This document shows positions 1 through 6,486 of a DNA stretch of 64,000 bases, one piece after another. Position 1 is the first letter of the stretch, and the number at the start of each line of letters is the position of its first letter. Where the stretch lies: the NCBI RefSeq assembly GCF_016924645.1, contig NZ_JAFFJV010000022.1, positions 1 through 64,000 on the forward strand, read 5' to 3'. The position numbers and the translations under genes are program-made. The notes beneath the pieces are model-generated. The model was not told where the DNA came from and did not search any database. It saw only the letters and a program-made list of their open reading frames with translations. The DNA comes from Rufibacter psychrotolerans (GTDB lineage Bacteria > Bacteroidota > Bacteroidia > Cytophagales > Hymenobacteraceae).

Positions 1-76
1 TTCCGCTTTGCAACACTTTCTTTTATTTTTTTCTTCCGCCCATTCGGCAAGAGAACCTCCTCTTCGGAAGGGGCTG

Positions 77-106
77 CAAAGGTAAGAACATTTCCTCTCT
101 TGGCAA
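77..106 (-). promoter_or_regulatory. Array promoter 1 (leftward)
   Basis: Minus-strand -7 box TACCTTTG lies at 84-77 and the -33 TTG at 106-104. The spacer is 19 bases, exactly the spacing known for the Bacteroidota primary sigma factor. Confidence 0.75.
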
Positions 107-179
107 GCAACTCTCAGGATTTTTTTTCAAGCTTTCCCCTGCCCAACCGGCAGGGAAACCCTCCTTTCGGAAGGGGCTG

Positions 180-209
180 CAAAGGTAAGCAGAACTTCCC
201 GCTTTGCAA
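180..209 (-). promoter_or_regulatory. Array promoter 2 (leftward)
   Basis: TACCTTTG at 187-180 on the minus strand with TTG at 209-207; spacer 19 bases. Confidence 0.75.
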
Positions 210-269
210 CGCTTTTTCATTTTTTTCTTCCGCCCAGCCGGCGGAACAACCTTCTCTTCGGAAGGGCTG

Positions 270-299
270 CAAAGGTAAGAAGCTCCTTTCACTTTGCAA
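270..299 (-). promoter_or_regulatory. Array promoter 3 (leftward)
   Basis: TACCTTTG at 277-270 on the minus strand with TTG at 299-297; spacer 19 bases. Confidence 0.75.
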
Positions 300-362
300 G
301 CACTTTTTTCTTATTTTTTCTCCGCCCATTCGGCGGAACAACCTCCTTTCCCGAAGGGGCTG

Positions 363-392
363 CAAAGGTAGCGAACTATTCCGGGACCGCAA
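363..392 (-). promoter_or_regulatory. Array promoter 4, outermost (leftward)
   Basis: TACCTTTG at 370-363 on the minus strand with TTG at 392-390; spacer 19 bases. The sequence upstream of it differs from the other units, so this is the outer edge of the array. A fifth -33 TTG is visible at 13-11 and its -7 box would fall just outside the window. Confidence 0.75.
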
Positions 393-749
393 GGGGCGGG
401 AGAAGATTTTTCCTGTTGAACCCGCTTTGACCCGGTCACGGAGGGTAACTTCCCGGCCGGCGCCTAGGCAAGAACCAAACCCGATGCCCCGAAGTTCCTG
501 ACTAAACAAAGATTTTCATGAAGCAGACTACATAAACAAACTCGGTACACAACCTTACTTTCAGCGTAAATCTGCACCTACCTTTATATACAGCACTCTT
601 TATATATACATCACCAATTATAATTGTACATCCTCCCACTCCTGATTTCCTTCATGCTTGAAGCCTCTATAAGAAGGAAGATGCACTCCCCCGTTTCTGA
701 GCTACTTTTTAGAGTATAGCCTCTAACCAGGCTGCTGCATTTGGCATCA
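393..749. other. Gene-free stretch upstream of the promoter array
   Basis: I see no convincing gene. The first part is GC-rich and the part at 590-630 is strongly A/T-rich (alternating TATATA). Short open frames here lack family similarity and overlap the repeats. Confidence 0.5.
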
Positions 750-908
750 GCTAGGCTGTGTCTGAAAAATGGCGGGGCAGTACCGTTTTGGCGCTGCTTT
801 TGGGAAAGTAGCCCCAAAACGCCGACCTACAATAGGCAATGGAGGCAGAGATCAGCCGAGGAAAACAGGATGAAAAAGCTCCGGGAGCATTTTCAGACAC
901 AGCCTAGC
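750..908. mobile_element. MITE-like element with 19-bp terminal inverted repeats
   Basis: Bases 750-768 (GCTAGGCTGTGTCTGAAAA) are the exact reverse complement of 890-908. The outermost CTAG is itself a palindrome and could be a 4-bp target duplication, which would leave 15-bp ends GCTGTGTCTGAAAA plus one base. Ends of this type resemble IS5-group elements, which favour YTAR targets. At 159 bp there is no room for a transposase. One copy of the 36-bp palindrome sits inside it. Confidence 0.65.
785..820. repeat. 36-bp palindromic repeat, copy 1
   Basis: Ends GTTTTGG/CCAAAAC, centre TTTTGGGAAA. Carried within the MITE-like element, so it may have moved with it. Confidence 0.75.
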
Positions 909-928
909 ACACTGTGCTACCTTACAGA

Positions 929-1552
929 CTACTTCTTCAAGATCCTTTGGGCCAATTCTATCTCTTCCTGCAAAATGGTGTGCGGCCGGCCTTTGTAGAT
1001 TTTCTTCGTAACCACGGCACCCTGTTCTTCCATAATAGCTACGGTTTCTTCTACCCGGCTCACCGGCACGTGCGGGTCTGGGTCACCGGTGGTGATTAAG
1101 ACCGGAGTACCGGCAAAATCGCCCTGGTAATTGGCGGTTTCCAGCTGCTGGCCCACCAAACCGCCGGTGAAAAGCAACAAGCCGCCGTAGTGCCTGGCAT
1201 GGCGTGTGGCGTACTCAGAGGTCAGACACGCGCCCTGCGAAAAGCCCAGCAGATAAATATTCTCACTGCTGACTCCTTGTTTCAGGATGCTCTGCACGGT
1301 ACTATCAATCAACTCCAGGGCAGACTCCAGCGCGGGTTGGTTCTGGCTGGACGGAGCCATGAAGCTGTAAGGATACCAGCTCTGGTTGGTGGCCTGCGGA
1401 GCGAACAAGGTAAAATCTTCTACGGGCAGGTACTCGGCCAACGACAAGATGCTGCCGGCAGTAGCCCCGCGGCCATGAATCATGATGAGCGCCTTACCGG
1501 TTTCAGTTAGGGGCTTGCCGCGGGTGATGATTTTTTGCTCGTGGGTATACAT
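929..1552 (-). CDS. Phospholipase/carboxylesterase family hydrolase (MhqD-like)
   Basis: A 207-residue alpha/beta hydrolase of the phospholipase/carboxylesterase family. The nucleophile Ser105 sits in LLGFSQGA, the acid is probably Asp159 in GDPDPHVP and the base His191 in GRPHT; HGRG near residue 26 forms the oxyanion region. No signal peptide, so cytosolic. It is the last gene of a leftward group with a ring-cleaving dioxygenase and a pirin, the same partners that occur in quinone-responsive mhq loci of Firmicutes. A role in detoxifying quinone-type electrophiles is inferred from context; the true substrate cannot be read from sequence. An 82-bp gap separates it from the dioxygenase. Confidence 0.85.
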   Translation of the reverse strand: MYTHEQKIITRGKPLTETGKALIMIHGRGATAGSILSLAEYLPVEDFTLFAPQATNQSWYPYSFMAPSSQNQPALESALELIDSTVQSILKQGVSSENIYLLGFSQGACLTSEYATRHARHYGGLLLFTGGLVGQQLETANYQGDFAGTPVLITTGDPDPHVPVSRVEETVAIMEEQGAVVTKKIYKGRPHTILQEEIELAQRILKK

Positions 1553-1634
1553 AGCTTGAAAATCAAGTTTAAACTTTATTGGCCTGAATGGCTTGGACTA
1601 GCCACGGATTGTGACCGCTTTTATAGAGCTGTTT

Positions 1635-2570
1635 TTAGTCTAGTTTTGGTAAAACAGCCTCAATATCGGCACGGCGTGGCTCGTACTGCGGCGGCAACAG
1701 CAGGCTTTGGCCCAACTGATCCCACGGCTCGTCAATCCCGAAACCCGGATTATCAGTGGCGATCTCAAACAACACCCCGCCCGGCTCCCGGAAATACAGC
1801 GAGTAGAAGTAATTGCGGTCAATTTTGTTCGTAATGTTGAGGCCGCTGGCGCTGATTTTCTTCTGGAAGTGCATGAGAACGTCTTCGTCCTGCACCCGGA
1901 ATGCGATGTGGTGGTTGGTACCGGCCCCGCCAATACCGCGGGCTTCGTTGGGCAGTTGCACCAGGTCAATGACATTGGCCGCGTCTACGTTCTCGTTGAT
2001 GAACCGGTAGCGGTTGCCGCTTTGCTCCACCTCCTTGTAATCCAAAAGCTGAGTCAAGACCGTAGCGGTCTGGCGGATGTCTTTCAAGGTCAACGTCACG
2101 CCGTGGAAACCTCTGGTGGCTACTTCGGCGTTCACGGCTCCAGTTGTCCATGGCGTGCGGCTGTCCTGGTTTTTAGGCACCACCAACTCCAGTTTCAGAC
2201 CGTCCGGGTCCAGGAAGGTCAGGTATTTTTCCCCAAATTTCTCAGAAGGCTTGTTGTAGATGACGTTGTGCTTTTCAAAGCGGTCGATCCAGAAATCGAA
2301 GCTGCCTTCGGGCACGGAGTAGGCGATGTTGGTAGCCATGCCGGTTCCGGCGCTGCCACGGCGGGCACCCTCGTAAGGGAAGAACGTGAGGATGGTACCG
2401 GCGCTGCCTTTTTCGTCGCCGTAGTATAAGTGGTAAGTACCGGGATCATCAAAGTTGACGGTCTTCTTGAGCAGACGCAAGCCCAGCACATCGGTATAGA
2501 AATCAAGATTCTTTTTGGCCTGATCGGCGATGGCCGTGATGTGGTGCAGACCTAAGATTTTATTTTCCAT
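1635..2570 (-). CDS. Ring-cleaving dioxygenase, VOC/glyoxalase superfamily (MhqO-like)
   Basis: About 311 residues with two vicinal-oxygen-chelate modules, each made of paired beta-alpha-beta-beta-beta units. Likely metal ligands are the His of GLHHITAI near the N-terminus, the His of NHHIAFRV in the second half and the Glu of LFEIATDNPG. The start at 2570 (MENKILGLHH) lies 7 bp after the pirin stop; a start 30 bp further upstream would overlap pirin and is less likely. The family cleaves hydroquinone or catechol rings and is linked to quinone resistance. Closely coupled to the pirin gene. Confidence 0.88.
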   Translation of the reverse strand: MENKILGLHHITAIADQAKKNLDFYTDVLGLRLLKKTVNFDDPGTYHLYYGDEKGSAGTILTFFPYEGARRGSAGTGMATNIAYSVPEGSFDFWIDRFEKHNVIYNKPSEKFGEKYLTFLDPDGLKLELVVPKNQDSRTPWTTGAVNAEVATRGFHGVTLTLKDIRQTATVLTQLLDYKEVEQSGNRYRFINENVDAANVIDLVQLPNEARGIGGAGTNHHIAFRVQDEDVLMHFQKKISASGLNITNKIDRNYFYSLYFREPGGVLFEIATDNPGFGIDEPWDQLGQSLLLPPQYEPRRADIEAVLPKLD

Positions 2571-2577
2571 GGTTTTA

Positions 2578-3288
2578 TTAGTGATTGATAGGCACCTCAA
2601 TCAACAGGAAGCGACTATCGGTTTCAAAGGTGAAGTAGAGTTGATCTGTGTCCCAAATACCAATGGCTTCGCGCTGCTGGAGCGCCTGGTCATTGACCTG
2701 TAGCGTACCGCTGATGTTGAACACGAACACGGCCTTGTTCAGCGGTTTGAAGCTATACGAGAGCGACTGCCCCTGCTCAAAGTAGCCCAAGGAAAGCTTC
2801 GCGTTCTGGTTGATCCAGCAGTGGGCCGGGCCTTCCTCGTTGCTCACGATGGTGGTGAGTTGGTTCACGCGCTTCTCCTCGGGGAAGTAGCGGCGCTGGT
2901 AACGGGGCGTAATGTTCTGTAGCTTGGGCTCAATCCAGATTTGCAGGAAGTTGACCTCGTCCTCGCCCACGTTGTGCTCCTCGTGCCGAAGGCCGCTGCC
3001 CGCGCTCATGATCTGCACCCAGTCTTTGTGCACCACCTCTTTGTAGCCCAAAGAATCTATGTGGTTCATGGAGCCCGCCAGCATCACCGAGATGATCTCC
3101 ATGTTGGCGTGCGGATGGATGCCGAACCCGTTGCCGGGCTCCACATAGTCATCGTTGAAAACCCGCAGCAACCCGAACCCGGCCCGCACGGGATTGTAAT
3201 GCCCCGAGAAGCTGAAGACGAAATTGCTCTTTAACCAGCCCAAATCTTTCAGGCCTCTTTCGGCGGGGTTATAGCGTTCGAATTGCAT
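2578..3288 (-). CDS. Pirin family protein (bicupin, quercetinase-like)
   Basis: A 236-residue pirin of the YhhW group. The N-terminal cupin carries the metal site: His58 and His60 in GIHPHANME and His102 with Glu104 in GLRHEEHN. The C-terminal cupin is degenerate, as usual. YhhW-type pirins show quercetin 2,3-dioxygenase activity in vitro; pirins in oxidative clusters are also read as redox sensors. First gene of the leftward pirin-dioxygenase-esterase unit. The intergenic region upstream is A/T-rich but I could not define a full promoter. Confidence 0.9.
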   Translation of the reverse strand: MQFERYNPAERGLKDLGWLKSNFVFSFSGHYNPVRAGFGLLRVFNDDYVEPGNGFGIHPHANMEIISVMLAGSMNHIDSLGYKEVVHKDWVQIMSAGSGLRHEEHNVGEDEVNFLQIWIEPKLQNITPRYQRRYFPEEKRVNQLTTIVSNEEGPAHCWINQNAKLSLGYFEQGQSLSYSFKPLNKAVFVFNISGTLQVNDQALQQREAIGIWDTDQLYFTFETDSRFLLIEVPINH

Positions 3289-3356
3289 ACTAGTTTTTGG
3301 AGATGTTTACGGTTCTTACTTTAAGAGAATCAAGTTAGTCTAAATCTGTTTATTGC

Positions 3357-3401
3357 CTGCTTTGGGCAAAAGCCTTTAAAAACAACTTTTGCCCAAAGCA
3401 G
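3357..3401 (-). terminator. Strong hairpin between yceI-like and pirin genes
   Basis: A perfect 16-bp stem: CTGCTTTGGGCAAAAG at 3357-3372 pairs with 3386-3401 around a 13-base loop. It follows the yceI-like stop directly, so it probably ends that transcript. Confidence 0.65.
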
Positions 3402-3405
3402 CAGC

Positions 3406-3942
3406 TTAGGCTTGTTTCACCAACTGGATCTCGGCCTGCAGCTTGATCTCGTCGCTTACCACTACGCTACCAGCTTCGGTCACGGCATTCCAGGTCAGGC
3501 CAAACTCTTTGCGGCTAATTTTACCAGTTACGGTAAAACCGGCTTTGGTCTGTCCGTAAGGGTCTACCACAATGCCCCCGAACTCTACGTTCACGGTCAC
3601 GGGCTTGGTAGTACCTTTGATGGTCAGGTCGCCGTGCAGTTTGTACTGGTCATCGCCTGCTGCCTTGTAGTTGGTGCCCACAAAACGGATCTCATTGTGT
3701 TGTTCGGCATCAAAGAAATCAGCAGATTTCAGGTGCGTGTCGCGCTGCTCGTTGTTGGTGTTGATGGAGTTGACATCGGCGGTGAACACCACGCGCTCGG
3801 CACTGGTAAACTGCTCATCAGCGGTTTCGGCCTCCACGTTGAAAGACTGGAAATAACCGGTCACCGTGGTGATCATCAGGTGTTTTACCTTAAATTGAAC
3901 CTCTGAGTGCATTGGGTCTACTGCCCATTTAGTAGTTGCCAT
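3406..3942 (-). CDS. YceI family polyisoprenoid-binding-like protein
   Basis: About 178 residues from MATTKWAVDP. YceI domain hallmarks are visible: the DPMHSEVQFKVKHLM opening strand, a central region with HLKSADFFDAEQH, and the LTIKGTTKPV strand near the middle. The fold is a lipocalin-like barrel that binds long isoprenoids. Bacterial YceI proteins are often periplasmic, but no signal peptide is seen here, so a cytosolic location and a quinone or isoprenoid ligand are inference. An in-frame longer start at 4014 would add 24 unlikely residues overlapping the promoter. Confidence 0.88.
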   Translation of the reverse strand: MATTKWAVDPMHSEVQFKVKHLMITTVTGYFQSFNVEAETADEQFTSAERVVFTADVNSINTNNEQRDTHLKSADFFDAEQHNEIRFVGTNYKAAGDDQYKLHGDLTIKGTTKPVTVNVEFGGIVVDPYGQTKAGFTVTGKISRKEFGLTWNAVTEAGSVVVSDEIKLQAEIQLVKQA

Positions 3943-4000
3943 GGTATTTAGTTTATAGTTTAAGTTCTGGTTTAGATTCTTCATTTGTGAATTGATACAC

Positions 4001-4024
4001 AAATGTATGTACATTTAATGTATA
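4001..4024 (-). promoter_or_regulatory. Probable promoter and operator of the yceI-like gene
   Basis: On the minus strand TACATTTG (4008-4001) matches the -7 consensus. Immediately upstream lies the perfect palindrome TACATTTAATGTA at 4010-4022. Its position in the promoter spacer suggests a repressor site, for example for a MarR- or TetR-type regulator. No -33 TTG at the right distance and no regulator gene nearby. Confidence 0.5.
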
Positions 4025-4107
4025 TACACATATATGTGGGTAAAAGTTTCACCTAATTACCACCTAATCTTTAAAGGACAACGCTCCTTTCTCCCTGCCG
4101 ATAGCTA

Positions 4108-4143
4108 CTTTTAGAGCAGTTTTCCTAAAAAGGCCCTGAAAAC
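4108..4143. repeat. 36-bp palindromic repeat, copy 2
   Basis: Begins CTTTTAG and ends TGAAAAC. Lies between the divergent yceI-like and membrane-fusion genes. Confidence 0.7.
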
Positions 4144-4304
4144 AGGAGGCCTTTTCACAAGCCCTCCCCTGTACGGGCATGAACAAGAAGTGTGCGCCAA
4201 CGGACACCTCCTTGTTTTCCCAAAACCAAATAACATTGATTTACAGCCATTTACAAAAGTGGCATAGCTATTGGCATAGGTACCGCAAAGCTGATTGTAT
4301 TCCC

Positions 4305-5555
4305 ATGGACCGTATCATAGAAAAGAAGCGTTGGACTCCCCAGAAGATAGCCGGCTACGTTGCGGCGGTAGCCCTGCTTGGGTTGGTCACGTACTTCATC
4401 GGCTTTGCCGATAACAGCTCCAAGCTGAACGTGGAGACCCAGAAGACCACCATCGCCTCGGTGAGCCAGGGTTCTTTTCAGGAGTTCATTCCGGTAGATG
4501 GCACGGTACACCCCATCAAGACCATTATGATTCCGGCGGTGGAAGGCGGTACGGTAGATGAGAAGTACCTGGAAGGCGGCAAACCAGTGAAGCAGGGCGA
4601 TCTGATCCTGAAGCTGTCCAACAACCGCCTGGTGCTGGATTTCATGAACCAGGAAACGCTCATGAACGACCTCATCAACAACCTGCAAAACTCCAAACTG
4701 AGTTTGCAGCAGAACAAATTCAACCTGCGCCGCCGCCTGGCCACTTTAGACGCGCAGGTAGACGCCGCCAAAGATATTTATGAGCGCAACATCAGTTTGT
4801 ATGAAGCCAAAGCGGTTTCGCAGCAGGAGTTCTTCGGGTTCAGAAGGGAATACGAGCGCCTGAAAGCCGAGCGCGCCATTGAGCTGGAATCGCAGAAGTT
4901 TGAGGAAAACAACGCCCGGCAGCAGATTGCGCAACTGGAAACCACCATTGCCCGCACCAGTCGCAACCTGCAGATGATGGAAGACAACCTCAAGAACCTG
5001 TACATCAAAGCCCCTATTTCCGGCCAGCTTTCTTCTATTCAGGTGGAATTGGGTACGCCGGTGCAGCCCGGTCAGGTGATCGGGCAGATAGATGACCTGA
5101 GCGGCTTCAAAGTGAAAGCCGAGCTGGACCAGCACTACGTGAGCCGCGTGTTTGCCGGGCAACAGGGCAATTTCACCTACAACGGCCAGACCTACCCGCT
5201 AGAGATTTCACTGGTGTATTCAGAGGTGACCAACGGAAGGTTTCCGGTAGACATGAAGTTCATTGGCAAAGTGCCCGAGGGCATCAGAAGAGGCCAGACC
5301 TTGCAGATTCGCCTGCAGTTGTCAGATCCGGCCCCGGCGGTATTGCTGCCCAGAGGCGGTTTCTACCAAAGCACCGGCGGCGCCTGGGCCTACGTTCTGG
5401 ACGAATCCGGAAAAGTAGCCACGAAACGCAGCATCCGCCTGGGCCGCCAGAACCCCGAATACTACGAAGTGCTGGATGGACTGAAGCCCGGCGAACGGGT
5501 GATTGTCTCTTCCTATGATTCCTTCAACGACAAGGACAGGCTGGAGCTGAAGTAG
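4305..5555 (+). CDS. HlyD/MacA-type periplasmic adaptor subunit
   Basis: About 416 residues from MDRIIEKKRW. A single transmembrane helix spans roughly residues 16-34, followed by a lipoyl/barrel half (PVDGTVHPIK, KQGDLILKLSNN), a long alpha-helical hairpin rich in Gln and Glu (about 110-215), the second barrel half (LYIKAPISGQLSSIQVELG) and a beta-barrel C-terminus. This is the architecture of inner-membrane adaptors that bridge an ABC or RND pump to an outer-membrane channel. Followed by an ATPase and an FtsX-type permease, so it forms a MacAB-like tripartite exporter; no TolC-like gene is in the window. An upstream ATG at 4179 would add 42 residues without a signal-like character. Confidence 0.88.
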   Translation: MDRIIEKKRWTPQKIAGYVAAVALLGLVTYFIGFADNSSKLNVETQKTTIASVSQGSFQEFIPVDGTVHPIKTIMIPAVEGGTVDEKYLEGGKPVKQGDLILKLSNNRLVLDFMNQETLMNDLINNLQNSKLSLQQNKFNLRRRLATLDAQVDAAKDIYERNISLYEAKAVSQQEFFGFRREYERLKAERAIELESQKFEENNARQQIAQLETTIARTSRNLQMMEDNLKNLYIKAPISGQLSSIQVELGTPVQPGQVIGQIDDLSGFKVKAELDQHYVSRVFAGQQGNFTYNGQTYPLEISLVYSEVTNGRFPVDMKFIGKVPEGIRRGQTLQIRLQLSDPAPAVLLPRGGFYQSTGGAWAYVLDESGKVATKRSIRLGRQNPEYYEVLDGLKPGERVIVSSYDSFNDKDRLELK

Positions 5556-5589
5556 CTGTGCTAGTTCTGAGTTGAAGAACACTCGCATT

Positions 5590-5733
5590 CCGTCCCCCTT
5601 TGAAGGGGGTAGGGGGATGACAAGGCGGTGGAACAACCAGAAAGCAGTAGTACATAGAAGATAAAAAGATTATTCTCGGGAATGCTTGATCGGCAAGAGT
5701 AATCATCCCCCTACCCCCTTCAAAGGGGGACGG
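5590..5733. repeat. Inverted-repeat element with 31-bp perfect arms
   Basis: The arm at 5590-5620 (CCGTCCCCCTTTGAAGG onward) is the exact reverse complement of 5703-5733. The 82-bp centre is A/T-rich and has no ORF. It sits between the adaptor and the ATPase gene of one operon. Arms of the type CCCCCTTTGAAGGGGGTAGG are common intergenic repeats in Bacteroidota. Confidence 0.8.
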
Positions 5734-5784
5734 ATCTGCAAGAGTAAATAAACAATCAACAAACAGCAATTAACAATCAACCAT

Positions 5785-6474
5785 ATGTTAAAGACCGTTA
5801 ACCTCCAGAAAAAATATACCACCGACGAAGTGGAAACCACGGCGTTGGTGAATGTGAATCTCCACGTGAAACAAGGCGAGTTTCTGGCCATTATGGGGCC
5901 GTCGGGCTGCGGCAAGTCCACGTTGCTGAACATCATTGGGCTTCTGGACAATCCTACCAGCGGCGAGTTCTATTTTCTGGACAAAGAAATCTCCAAATTC
6001 AGTGAGCGGCAGCGGGCCAACCTGCGCAAAGAGCACCTGGGGTTTGTGTTCCAGAGCTTCAACCTCATTGACGAACTGACGGTCTATGAAAACGTGGAAC
6101 TGCCTTTGATTTACCTCAAGGTGGGCAACGCCGAGCGCAAACAGCGCGTGGAGCAAGTGCTGGAGCAGATGCAGATCGCGCACCGCCGCAACCACTTCCC
6201 GCAGCAGCTCTCGGGCGGGCAGCAGCAACGGGTGGCCATTGCCCGGGCGGTGGTTTCCAAGCCTAAACTGCTCTTAGCCGATGAGCCTACCGGTAACCTG
6301 GACTCAGCGCACGGCCAGGAAGTGATGCAGCTCCTGAGCACTCTCAATGAGCAAGGCACCACCATTGTGATGGTAACCCACTCCCCCACCGATGCCGATT
6401 ACGCCCACCGCATTGTGAACCTGTTTGACGGGCAGATCATCTCTGAGAACGTGAAAGAACTGGCCATCCTGTAA
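5785..6474 (+). CDS. ABC transporter ATP-binding protein (MacB/LolD type)
   Basis: A 229-residue nucleotide-binding domain. Walker A GPSGCGKST is at 38-46, the Q-loop lies in FVFQSFNLI, the signature is LSGGQQQRVAIARA, Walker B is LLLADEPTGNLD and the switch His is in VMVTHSPTDA. The short D-loop and lack of a membrane segment fit the LolD/FtsE/MacB-ATPase group. Ends 12 bp before the permease start, so the two are co-translated and surely work together in the cytoplasmic membrane. Confidence 0.93.
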   Translation: MLKTVNLQKKYTTDEVETTALVNVNLHVKQGEFLAIMGPSGCGKSTLLNIIGLLDNPTSGEFYFLDKEISKFSERQRANLRKEHLGFVFQSFNLIDELTVYENVELPLIYLKVGNAERKQRVEQVLEQMQIAHRRNHFPQQLSGGQQQRVAIARAVVSKPKLLLADEPTGNLDSAHGQEVMQLLSTLNEQGTTIVMVTHSPTDADYAHRIVNLFDGQIISENVKELAIL

Positions 6475-6486
6475 CTCCTTACCGCC

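Larger units (their letters stand above)
1..392 (-). repeat. Tandem promoter-bearing repeat array, about 93 bp units
   Basis: Four complete units and part of a fifth repeat every 90 to 103 bp. Read on the minus strand, each unit carries TTGC, a purine-rich spacer, TACCTTTGCAGCCC and a GC-rich hairpin near the word CCGGC or CGAATGGGC, followed by an A-rich run before the next unit. The array points leftward out of the window. Multiple stacked strong promoters are typical of stable RNA operons, so an rRNA operon just beyond base 1 is my best inference; no rRNA sequence is visible here. Confidence 0.8.

Noticed and set aside
23..509. Open frames of 89-133 codons within the promoter array
   Set aside because: They arise from the tandem repeat and show its period; no family resemblance, and the promoter reading explains the sequence.
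1707..2429. A 240-codon plus-strand frame opposite the dioxygenase gene
   Set aside because: Antisense shadow; VOC motifs on the minus strand are unmistakable.
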